A DNA stretch of 6,993 bases, from the NCBI GenBank assembly GCA_003131945.1, contig PKWD01000251.1, positions 1-6,993 on the forward strand, read 5' to 3'. This DNA is from Acidimicrobiaceae bacterium. Its GTDB lineage: Bacteria > Actinomycetota > Acidimicrobiia > Acidimicrobiales > UBA8190. This document shows, piece by piece, positions 1-5,172 of the stretch (position 1 is the stretch's first letter; every line of letters starts with the position of its first letter). The position numbers were made by a program, and so were the translations under genes. A model generated the notes under the pieces. The model was not told where the DNA came from, did not search any database, and saw nothing but the letters and a program-made list of their open reading frames with translations.

Positions 1-1
1 C

Positions 2-43
2 GAACAGCGTCACACGCTGGGCAAGATCGTCCTCGAACCCTGA
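2..43 (+). CDS. C-terminal end of a probable zinc-type/quinone oxidoreductase (partial, 5' end outside window)
   Basis: The frame beginning at base 2 reads EQRHTLGKIVLEP and then stops at TGA 41-43. The pattern (basic residue)-x-x-GK-(I/V)-VL-x-P-stop is the usual last beta-strand and tail of medium-chain dehydrogenases of the quinone oxidoreductase / zinc-alcohol dehydrogenase superfamily, which reduce C=C or C=O bonds with NAD(P)H. Only 13 codons are visible, so neither the cofactor site nor the substrate class can be judged. The assignment rests on the tail motif alone and could be wrong. No T-rich terminator is visible just downstream. Confidence 0.45.
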   Translation, partial: EQRHTLGKIVLEP

Positions 44-160
44 TTGTCCCGGCAGAGGAAGGTCTCTGACGCACGAACACGAAGCACTTATGGAATCTCC
101 GGCAGGCGCCGCCAAGACCGAGTTCCGTTGCAAGCTTGACAGTCGCACCCTCGAAATCGG

Positions 161-409
161 ATGTCATATAAGCGATGGAGTTCTTGGGCTCCGCTGGGCG
201 TCTTGATCGCCCTTACCTTGGTGAGCGCCGTTTGGGCAGTCTCGACTGCGCCGAAGCAGGCCTTACGACGTCCAACGATGCCGTCCCGATCCACGCAGAC
301 CACCGAACCCGCCACTAACTCGACTTCTGCGTTGCCAACCGTCCCAGTCTCAGCTACGAGAAGTGGGCCCCCAGGCGCCCGTTTCGCCGTGCCCGAGGCC
401 TCACGGTGA
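161..409 (+). CDS. Hypothetical small secreted or membrane-anchored protein, possibly truncated
   Basis: An 82-aa ORF starts at ATG 161. It has a basic N-terminus (SYKRW), one hydrophobic stretch at about residues 11-27 (PLGVLIALTLVSAVWAV), and then a Ser/Thr/Pro-rich low-complexity tail. This looks like a signal peptide or membrane anchor plus an extracytoplasmic linker with no folded domain after it. There is no recognisable Shine-Dalgarno before the ATG. A TTGACA at 136-141 lacks a -10 at a suitable distance. The ORF ends where a different frame (about 363-503, ending in a protein-like stretch TVSANGHEGAVIIVDGQDGV) stays open, so it may be the front half of a frameshifted gene. No family is recognised. 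It could equally be a chance ORF. Confidence 0.3.
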   Translation: MSYKRWSSWAPLGVLIALTLVSAVWAVSTAPKQALRRPTMPSRSTQTTEPATNSTSALPTVPVSATRSGPPGARFAVPEASR

Positions 410-673
410 CACCCCCTGCGCTCGGTCGAGCGAAGCTCCGACTGTGTCTGCCAACGGGCACGAAGGGGCCGTCATCATCGTCGATGGGCAAGATGGCGTT
501 TGACCTCCAAGTCCTTGGCACCGGTCACGCCACGGTCACAGCTGTCCTAGCCTCCTTCTCACCCCAGGGGTAGGCCATCTCAGCGAGAGAACATTGGCAG
601 TGCCCCCTACCATCGCACGCGAGCAAATCGCACGGTATCTATCGGTCGCAGTACTGGGTCGCCCCTCCCGGGC

Positions 674-679
674 TACCCT
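674..679 (+). promoter_or_regulatory. Possible -10 element (TACCCT) of a leaderless promoter
   Basis: TACCCT fits the actinobacterial -10 pattern TANNNT. Its last base lies 6 nt before ATG 686, so transcription would start at or next to the start codon. This would explain why the downstream SnoaL-like gene has no Shine-Dalgarno, only CCCAGG directly against the ATG. No clear -35 is visible about 17-18 nt upstream. The rest of 410-685 holds nothing else I can name. Confidence 0.3.
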
Positions 680-685
680 CCCAGG

Positions 686-1192
686 ATGACCACCAGTCCC
701 CCACCTCATCCTCGTGACGAGATCCAGGCCGTCGTTGACCGCTACCGCGAATTGCGTGGCCGCATCGACGAGGGCCTCGAGCCCAACGGCTTTGGAGCCT
801 TGGCCGACTTCTATACCGACGACGCTGTGTACGTGGACGGCGCGTGGGGTCGCGTCGAGGGTAAGCAAGCGATCGCTCACTGGCTGGAGCACTCGATGGT
901 CGGCCTCGGGGACTGGAAATTCCCGGTGGAGTTCACCGCCATCGAGGGGGACGACGTCGTCGTGAAATGGACTCAGATCATTCCTGGCACCCGGGCGGAC
1001 GGCACGCCTTACACCCAGTCTGCTTACTCACGGCTGCGCTACGCCGGCGACGGGAAGTTCAGTTATGAAGAGGACACGTACAACATGGTCCACGTCTTGG
1101 AGGACATCGAGGCGAGCGGGTGGGTGCCCGGCGAGCCTATGAACCTGCCCCCGGAGCGCCCCGATCGCAACTGGGCGCTTCCCGGGCTCTGA
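686..1192 (+). CDS. SnoaL-like / NTF2-fold family protein
   Basis: This is a 168-aa soluble protein with no signal peptide or membrane segment. An N-terminal helix (about residues 10-30, DEIQAVVDRYRELRGRID) leads into the typical SnoaL/NTF2-like order. First comes LADFYTDDAVYVDG at about 39-52. Next is a short helix of the form G-K-x-A-I-x-x-W-L at 59-67, preceded by the E58 turn. The beta-strands follow, with VEFTAIEGDDVVVKW (81-95) and the long strand SAYSRLRYAGDGKFSYEED (112-130). The fold forms a cone-shaped pocket that binds small hydrophobic molecules. Members include polyketide cyclases, ketosteroid isomerase-like enzymes and many proteins of unknown role. D46, H65, W66 and D130 line positions often near the pocket, but no catalytic set can be assigned. 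ATG 686 is the first plausible start. The gene stands alone, 35-104 nt before a methyltransferase on the same strand, depending on the start used for the latter. Confidence 0.85.
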   Translation: MTTSPPPHPRDEIQAVVDRYRELRGRIDEGLEPNGFGALADFYTDDAVYVDGAWGRVEGKQAIAHWLEHSMVGLGDWKFPVEFTAIEGDDVVVKWTQIIPGTRADGTPYTQSAYSRLRYAGDGKFSYEEDTYNMVHVLEDIEASGWVPGEPMNLPPERPDRNWALPGL

Positions 1193-1296
1193 GCGCCTGA
1201 CCCACGCCGGGGTTCGGCTTGGTGTGATTGATATCGCCCAGCGACACCGCAGACCAAGCCCACGCACTGGCGGCACGTCCTGTCTGCCACACTGCC

Positions 1297-2040
1297 GTGG
1301 TGGTTGACCATCAGTTCGTCGAGCCCAGTCTCGCCGAGTTGTACGACGTGTTTCATCCATGGGAACGAAGGGGCGACTTTGGCTTCTACCTGCCGCTAGT
1401 AATGTCTGCGGAAGCCGTGCTCGATGTTGGCTGCGGGACAGGTGAGCTGTTGCGCAGGGCCCGAGAGGCAGGTCATACCGGACGACTATGTGGGCTCGAC
1501 CCAGCCGGCGCCATGCTTGGCCAGGCGCGCGTGCGCTCGGACATCGAGTGGACCCTTGGTGACCTCTCGACCGTCGCTTGGGATCAGGAATTCGACCTGA
1601 TCGTCATGACGGGTCATGCGTTTCAGGTGTTCCTCGAAGACGACGAGATACGCTCGTCGCTGTCCAAGATCAGGTCGGCTCTCACCGAAGATGGTCACTT
1701 CGGCTTCGAAACCCGCAACCCATCGGTTCGGGTATGGGCAAGCTGGACTCCGGACAATGCCGTCGAGGTCCAGACATCCGCCGGGTTCGTGGGGCGGATG
1801 GCTCACGAGGTCGAAGCGCCCGTGGACGGGCACGTCGTCTCCTTCACCACAACGTTCACCAGTCCCGGTTGGGATCTGCCGCAGGTGAGCCGGAGCACCT
1901 TGAGGTTCCTTGATGCGGCTTCGCTCGCCTCTTTCTTGTCCGACGCTGGTTTGGCGATCGAGGCGCAGTTCGGGGATTGGGACCGGCATCCGCTGACCGA
2001 TACCAGTCCGGAAATCATCACGATCGTCAGACGAGGTTGA
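1297..2040 (+). CDS. Class I SAM-dependent methyltransferase
   Basis: This Rossmann-fold methyltransferase is expected to move a methyl group from S-adenosylmethionine to an unidentified acceptor in the cytoplasm. Counting from GTG 1297 (247 aa), motif I VLDVGCGTG is at 41-49, the GLDP acidic loop that binds the SAM ribose is at 66-69 (D68), GDL is near 88-90, and the motif II strand FDLIVMTGHAFQVF is at 99-112. The N-terminal LAELYDVFHPWERRGDFGFYLPLVM and the C-terminal half (FETRNP, then beta-rich TTTFTSPGWDLP and ending EIITIVRRG) resemble a common actinobacterial family of about 245-250 aa. The start is uncertain. TTG 1228 directly follows an in-frame TGA (1225-1227), and the 23 extra residues include a rare ATA codon. 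GTG 1297 or 1300 matches the usual family start, just before VDHQF. No candidate has a good Shine-Dalgarno. The acceptor cannot be inferred, since neither neighbour is a defined pathway gene. Confidence 0.88.
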   Translation: MVVDHQFVEPSLAELYDVFHPWERRGDFGFYLPLVMSAEAVLDVGCGTGELLRRAREAGHTGRLCGLDPAGAMLGQARVRSDIEWTLGDLSTVAWDQEFDLIVMTGHAFQVFLEDDEIRSSLSKIRSALTEDGHFGFETRNPSVRVWASWTPDNAVEVQTSAGFVGRMAHEVEAPVDGHVVSFTTTFTSPGWDLPQVSRSTLRFLDAASLASFLSDAGLAIEAQFGDWDRHPLTDTSPEIITIVRRG

Positions 2041-2125
2041 AGCAGACTTCGAACGTAGGGCGCGCCCACGCGGCCTCCCGGCCCTCGAGACACAGGACCT
2101 CTCCATCTCGAAGGCCGTAGTACAT
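2027..2125 (-). CDS. Possible 32-aa peptide or 3' remnant of a decayed gene, tail-to-tail with the methyltransferase
   Basis: On the minus strand, ATG 2125-2123 opens MYYGLRDGEVLCLEGREA and continues to FEVCFNLV before TGA at 2029-2027. Its last 14 bases overlap the methyltransferase 3' end. The codons have clearly G/C-rich third positions and the peptide reads like a genuine C-terminus with alternating strand-like residues. Just upstream, in another minus frame, the stretch SDFARIAERRGKYRLTVTVAGKL (about 2148-2216) is also protein-like, so the two may be parts of one frameshifted gene. There is no clear Shine-Dalgarno. No family is recognised, and chance is a serious alternative. Confidence 0.22.
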   Translation of the reverse strand: MYYGLRDGEVLCLEGREAAWARPTFEVCFNLV

Positions 2126-2444
2126 GAGGGGTAAGGAGCTTGCCAGCCACAGTCACTGTGAGCCTGTACTTTCCACGCCGCTCGGCAATGCGGGCGAAGT
2201 CGGATGTCCCGCCGTGGTTCTTCGAGATGGCCCCGCGGGCCACACAGCGCACCAGAAGAGCCTCGCCTGGCGATCCGACATGCTGGACCTTCTCATCGGA
2301 CTCGGGTGCTTCGGTGTGAGCCCGTCCACGAGCATCGGAGCGGCGACCATTTCGCCAGCGTTTGCCCTGCGTTCATCGTCCCGTAACGCCGCTTTCGTAT
2401 GCTCGAACCAAGGAGAATCGACCGCTGGGGCGAGGAGAATCTGA
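2041..2444. other. 404-base spacer without a convincing gene
   Basis: Apart from the doubtful minus-strand remnant near the left end and the 5' untranslated region of the next gene at the right end, I see no gene here. Short open frames exist on both strands, but their residue make-up is rich in Ser, Arg and Pro and matches no family I know. A -10-like TATGCT lies at 2398-2403, upstream of the duplicated ribosome-binding motif of the cyclic-nucleotide-binding gene. It has no good -35, so it is only a weak promoter candidate. No tRNA arms or T-tract terminator were found. Confidence 0.5.
2411..2441 (+). repeat. Duplicated 9-bp AGGAGAATC motif; second copy is the ribosome-binding site for the TTG start at 2445
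   Basis: AGGAGAATC occurs at 2411-2419 and again at 2433-2441, with a 22-bp period. The second copy, inside GAGGAG (2432-2437), lies 7 nt before TTG 2445. An in-frame TGA occupies 2442-2444, so translation cannot begin upstream, and the next in-frame ATG is 27 codons later, inside the domain. This fixes TTG 2445 as the start with good support. The first copy is not followed by any usable start codon. It could be a standby ribosome site, a regulator site or coincidence. Confidence 0.7.
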
Positions 2445-2879
2445 TTGGCTCGAAAATACAAACACCCCCACCACGGCGAAGACCTTTTTGCCCTGCCTGT
2501 GTTCGCCGGCTGCAGCGGGAGAACGATGAAGCGGGTGTCCACCCTCGGCACGCGATTGAACATTCGTGCGGGCCACTGTCTCACCACGGCGGGAAGCCGA
2601 GGCGCTGAGGTACTGATCGTCTTGTCGGGAACGGCCACCTGTCTCGTGCGTGGAGTAGAAGAGGCTCGATTCGGACCCGGCGACTTCTTTGGAGAGGTGG
2701 CCACTCTTGATGGTGGTCCACGCACTGCGACCGTGGTCGCCAGCACGGACATGGAGGTACTCGTTTTGAGTGGCTTCGAATTCGAGATGTTGTTCAAGTC
2801 TTCGCCTGAGGTCGCACACAGAATGCTAAAGGTGATGGCTCGCCGACTCCGGCAGGCGAACGCCAAAGCGGTGGCGTGA
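2445..2879 (+). CDS. Stand-alone cyclic-nucleotide-binding-domain protein
   Basis: A 144-aa protein made of one CAP/CRP-type cyclic-nucleotide-binding domain. The N-terminal helix LFALPVFAGCSGRTMKRV (14-31) is followed by the beta-roll (about 36-110). The phosphate-binding cassette is F82-G83-E84 to R93-T94-A95, where the Glu contacts the ribose 2'-OH and the Arg the cyclic phosphate in known family members. A C-terminal helix (PEVAHRMLKVMARRLRQAN) takes the place of the C-helix. There is no helix-turn-helix after it, so this is not a CRP/FNR transcription factor, and no kinase, channel or transferase domain is attached. Thr at position 94, where CRP has Ser and cAMP-selective kinases have Ala, is the residue that favours or permits cGMP in eukaryotic kinases. 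Ligand preference here is untested. It probably relays cAMP or cGMP to an unknown partner. Short proteins of this type are common in actinobacteria and their role is largely undefined. Confidence 0.88.
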   Translation: MARKYKHPHHGEDLFALPVFAGCSGRTMKRVSTLGTRLNIRAGHCLTTAGSRGAEVLIVLSGTATCLVRGVEEARFGPGDFFGEVATLDGGPRTATVVASTDMEVLVLSGFEFEMLFKSSPEVAHRMLKVMARRLRQANAKAVA

Positions 2880-3116
2880 ACTGGCCGACACGGATGCAGA
2901 GCGCCCGTTCGGGACGGTCGCGGCCGAGGATGTCGATTACAAAGTAGCGACCGGGATACTTGGGATGGAAATCATCCAGCCAGGGTCATCCATTCCCATA
3001 CCACCGTCTTCAAGGGCGCCTCTACGCGCCGATTGGTCTCCCTGCTACGTCGCACCCATTCGTCGTGTTTGACACCGAAGGGCGCACGCCCGTTCCCGGT
3101 GCATCCACGCCGGTCA
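2880..3116. other. Spacer between converging genes, no supported gene
   Basis: This spacer separates the ends of two converging genes, so a bidirectional terminator would be expected, but no hairpin with a T-run is visible. A minus-strand frame open from 2985 to 2797 reads protein-like in its upstream part (HPKYPGRYFVIDILGRDRPE at about 2968-2909). It lacks any ATG, GTG or TTG there and its other half is antisense to the preceding gene. At best it is a gene fragment. A 60-aa plus-strand ORF at 2960-3142 overlaps the marR 3' end and looks like chance. Confidence 0.4.
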
Positions 3117-3569
3117 CTACCAGCTCGGAGTGGCAACGCTGACGCTGAGTTTCCGTAGCAGGTCGCGCAGGGTCACCCTTTCTTCTGCGTCGAGTGCGTC
3201 GAAGGTGAGCGGGGGAGTACCGATGACCTGGGCGACTCGATCGGCCACAAGCTGGCCGGCCTCGGTGAGCACCACCACCTTGATGCGTCGGTCCGTGGCG
3301 TGGGCTTGGCGGCGGGCCACCCCTGCTTCTTCCAAGTTGTCGACGATGGTGGTGATGTAGGAGGTGTCGCAGCGCAGCTCGGCCGCCAGCTGACGCATGG
3401 GGGTGGGCTCGGTGGAGGAGAGGTATTTCAGCGCCTTCGCCGCTCCCGGAATGATCCCCGCCTCGGCGGCCACCTCGTGGACCCGTCCGAGAACCTGTGG
3501 ATCGTGAGTCAGCTCACGCATCCGTTCCCATGCCTCTCGGGCTGGGTCCGGAGCACCAGGCACCTCCAC
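3117..3569 (-). CDS. MarR-family winged-helix transcriptional regulator
   Basis: From GTG 3569 the protein is 150 aa. It has the MarR layout: N-terminal dimerisation helices (about 8-50), winged helix-turn-helix, and C-terminal helices (about 112-145, LTFDALDAEERVTLRDLLRKL) that close the dimer. The helix-turn-helix runs from PMRQLAAELRC (57-67) through the recognition helix DTSYITTIVDNLEEAGVA (68-85). The wing (86-105) carries the conserved D-x-R motif as D93-R94-R95. MarR proteins are dimers that usually repress a divergent efflux or detoxification gene and their own gene until a small aromatic or oxidant binds. GTG 3569 was chosen because AGGAG (3584-3580) lies 10 nt upstream. GTG 3578 is only 1 nt from it, and TTG 3602 has no ribosome site. 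The gene diverges from a DHA2 exporter, with a palindromic operator between them. No conserved sensory Cys for an OhrR-type mechanism is apparent near the N-terminus. Confidence 0.92.
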   Translation of the reverse strand: MEVPGAPDPAREAWERMRELTHDPQVLGRVHEVAAEAGIIPGAAKALKYLSSTEPTPMRQLAAELRCDTSYITTIVDNLEEAGVARRQAHATDRRIKVVVLTEAGQLVADRVAQVIGTPPLTFDALDAEERVTLRDLLRKLSVSVATPSW

Positions 3570-3579
3570 CTCGGTCACT

Positions 3580-3584
3580 CTCCT
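3580..3584 (-). promoter_or_regulatory. Ribosome-binding site of the marR-type gene
   Basis: AGGAG on the minus strand, 10 nt before GTG 3569 and 1 nt before GTG 3578. The spacing makes 3569 the better start. This implies a leader of roughly 40 nt from the predicted minus-strand promoter. Confidence 0.6.
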
Positions 3585-3617
3585 AGCATACGCCTGAGTC
3601 AACGATCTACAAACTAA

Positions 3618-3646
3618 ATAGTTGACAAACTCAGTGAGTTATACAA
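3618..3646 (-). promoter_or_regulatory. Promoter of the marR-type gene, face to face with the exporter promoter
   Basis: On the minus strand TTGTAT (3646-3641) and AACTAT (3623-3618) are separated by 17 bp. This is the mirror image of the plus-strand promoter and is created by the same palindrome. Transcription would start near 3611, giving a leader of about 40 nt that contains AGGAG. Because both promoters occupy the same DNA, polymerases should compete even without repressor. Confidence 0.45.
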
Positions 3647-3649
3647 CTA
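3619..3649. promoter_or_regulatory. 31-bp palindromic operator, probably two MarR dimer sites
   Basis: This AT-rich spacer between divergent genes reads TAGTTG-N3-AACTCA-G-TGAGTT-N3-CAACTA, a near-perfect palindrome centred on base 3634. Only the two 3-bp gaps fail to match. Within it are two complete smaller palindromes, AGTT-GACA-AACT (3620-3631) and AGTT-ATAC-AACT (3637-3648), whose centres are 17 bp apart. Palindromes of about this size are typical MarR dimer sites. Two of them about 1.6 helical turns apart would let two dimers bind. They cover the -35 and -10 elements of both promoters, so binding should shut off both the exporter operon and the regulator itself. Which protein binds is inferred from position. 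Confidence 0.75.
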
Positions 3650-3650
3650 T
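3622..3650 (+). promoter_or_regulatory. Promoter of the DHA2 exporter-flavoreductase operon
   Basis: A perfect -35 TTGACA (3622-3627) is followed after exactly 17 bp by AACTAT (3645-3650) as a weak -10. Transcription would begin near 3657, which is the ATG of the exporter. The mRNA would therefore be leaderless or nearly so, in keeping with the lack of a Shine-Dalgarno. The -35 lies in the left half-palindrome and the -10 in the right, so a bound repressor would block polymerase directly. The -10 matches the consensus only partly. An alternative TATACC at 3648-3653 would need a 20-bp spacer. Confidence 0.5.
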
Positions 3651-3656
3651 ACCGTG

Positions 3657-5117
3657 ATGCGATCGCGTCGAGTGAACCAGAAAATCGCCGTTGGCGTCGT
3701 GTATGTGGCCGCCCTGTTCATGGCCATCATGGACACGACCATCGTCAATGTGGCCCTCCCCGTGCTCGGCCGGGACTTCCACACCAGCCCCGACGCCGTC
3801 GACAGCGTGGTCATCGGATTCCTCGTCAGCACGGGGGTGTTCCTCACGGCATCGGGCTGGCTCGGTGACCGTTTCGGAGGCCGGAAGGTCCTGCTGTTTT
3901 CGGTGGTGCTCTTCACCGCCGCTTCGGCCCTGTGCGGCCTGGCCACCAGCCTGGGCGAGCTTGTCGTGTTCCGGGTGCTCCAAGGGGCGGCTGGCGGTCT
4001 CATGACCCCGGTCGGGATGGCGATGCTCTTCAGGGTCTTCCCGCCGGCCGAGCGGGTGCGCGCGTCGAGCATCTTGATGATCCCCACGGCGCTCGCTCCG
4101 GCGCTGGGCCCCGTGCTCGGCGGTCTGCTCGTCACCGACCTCTCGTGGCGATGGGTGTTCTACGTCAACGTCCCCATCGGGATCGCCGCCACCGTGTTCG
4201 GCGCGCTCTGTCTCGACGACCACGTACAAGCCCACCCCGGCCGCTTCGACCTGGCCGGGTTCCTGTTGGCAGCCAGTGGTCTGGGTCTGATCATGTACGG
4301 CGTATCGGAAGGCCCGCTCAAGGGCTGGTCAGGTACGTCGGTCCTGGTCGCTATCGCCGCGGGTGCGGCGCTTCTCGTGGCCATGGTGCTTTTCGAGTTG
4401 CGCAAAGCGAAGCCGCTTGTCGACCTGCGGGTCTACGGCGACCGCCTCTTCCGCTCGACGAGCGTGGTGCTGACACTCGGAGCGGTTGCCTTCCTCGGTG
4501 TGCTGTTCATGGCGGCGCTCTTTTACCAGGACGGGCTCCACCTTTCCGCCCTCCAGTCGGGCCTGAACACCTTCCCCGAGGCGGTCGGAGTCATGATCGG
4601 CGCGCAAGTGGTCAGTCGTCGGCTCTACCCCGTCTTCGGTCCCCGCCGGATCATGGCCTCGGGCCTCACCCTGGTCGCCGTCGCCATCGCCGGTATGTCG
4701 GAGATAGGGGCCACCACCAGCCTGTGGTGGGCCCGAGCTCTCATGTTCTTGATCGGACTCGGCATGTCGTGCGTGTTCATCCCCGCCCAGGCGGCGTCAT
4801 TCGCCACCATCAGCCCCGAACAGACGGGCCGCGCCTCCACCCTGTTCAACGCTGCCCGCCAGTTGGGCGGTGCCGTCGGAGTGGCTTTCCTCACGACCGT
4901 CCTCGCCGCCGTGGGGCCCACCAGGCTCTCCAATGGTCGCATCGTCCCCGATCTCACCGCGTACCACGCCGCCTTCCTGGCCGCCGCTGCCGTCGCTCTG
5001 GTTGCCGTTCTCACCACCTTCAGCGTGAGCGATGGCTCCGCCGCCGCCACGATGGTGCGCCGGGGCCGCTTGGCCACGCGCCAGAAAGAGGAACCCATCC
5101 CCGTCGAGGTCGCATGA
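3657..5117 (+). CDS. DHA2-family (14-TM) MFS multidrug exporter
   Basis: From ATG 3657 this is a 486-aa integral membrane protein of the drug:H+ antiporter-2 group of the major facilitator superfamily (EmrB/QacA type). TM1 carries MDTTIVNVALP with the membrane-embedded Asp (D26). Motif A GWLGDRFGGRK is at 67-77, motif B RVLQGAAGG at 106-114, and the antiporter motif C region PTALAPALGPVLGG at about 143-156. It is followed by the family signature SWRWVFYVNVPIG at 163-175. The hydrophobic segments and length fit 14 helices, with a basic and acidic cytoplasmic tail. It should expel a hydrophobic compound in exchange for protons. GTG 3654 directly precedes the ATG. Neither has a Shine-Dalgarno, and the predicted transcription start falls at the ATG. 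The gene sits under the palindromic operator and is followed by the SIP-type gene with no terminator between, so the two are probably one operon. Substrate unknown. Siderophore or antibiotic export would both fit. Confidence 0.93.
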   Translation: MRSRRVNQKIAVGVVYVAALFMAIMDTTIVNVALPVLGRDFHTSPDAVDSVVIGFLVSTGVFLTASGWLGDRFGGRKVLLFSVVLFTAASALCGLATSLGELVVFRVLQGAAGGLMTPVGMAMLFRVFPPAERVRASSILMIPTALAPALGPVLGGLLVTDLSWRWVFYVNVPIGIAATVFGALCLDDHVQAHPGRFDLAGFLLAASGLGLIMYGVSEGPLKGWSGTSVLVAIAAGAALLVAMVLFELRKAKPLVDLRVYGDRLFRSTSVVLTLGAVAFLGVLFMAALFYQDGLHLSALQSGLNTFPEAVGVMIGAQVVSRRLYPVFGPRRIMASGLTLVAVAIAGMSEIGATTSLWWARALMFLIGLGMSCVFIPAQAASFATISPEQTGRASTLFNAARQLGGAVGVAFLTTVLAAVGPTRLSNGRIVPDLTAYHAAFLAAAAVALVAVLTTFSVSDGSAAATMVRRGRLATRQKEEPIPVEVA

Positions 5118-5160
5118 GCCGCCGCCCGGACACCGCCTTGCCGAGCCCATCTGTATGCCT

Positions 5161-5165
5161 AGGAG
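5161..5165 (+). promoter_or_regulatory. Ribosome-binding site deciding the SIP-type start
   Basis: AGGAG lies 7 nt before ATG 5173. The frame is open upstream to 5032, inside the exporter gene, but that extension is out of frame with the exporter and lacks family similarity. The short start is therefore well supported. Confidence 0.8.
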
Positions 5166-5172
5166 AAACCTG

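Noticed and set aside
136..141. TTGACA before the first small ORF
   Set aside because: No -10-like hexamer lies at 16-19 bp. TATA-like bases occur only about 25 bp away, inside the ORF.
1174..1197. Hairpin GGCGCT/AGCGCC around the SnoaL-like stop codon
   Set aside because: 6-bp stem with a 12-nt loop and no T-run after it. The left arm is coding sequence, so a terminator is not supported.
1486..2106. A 206-codon minus-strand frame antisense to the methyltransferase
   Set aside because: Lies opposite a gene with intact SAM motifs. Composition fits a shadow frame.
2153..2866. A 237-codon minus-strand frame antisense to the cyclic-nucleotide-binding gene
   Set aside because: Its right-hand half is antisense to a well supported gene and the product is Ser/Arg/Pro-rich without recognisable motifs.
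2960..3142. 60-aa plus-strand ORF between the cyclic-nucleotide gene and marR
   Set aside because: Overlaps the marR 3' end, has no ribosome site, and has no recognisable motif.
3639..4235. A 198-codon minus-strand frame antisense to the exporter
   Set aside because: Very rich in His, Glu, Arg and Asp with no domain. It is a typical antisense shadow and crosses the operator region.
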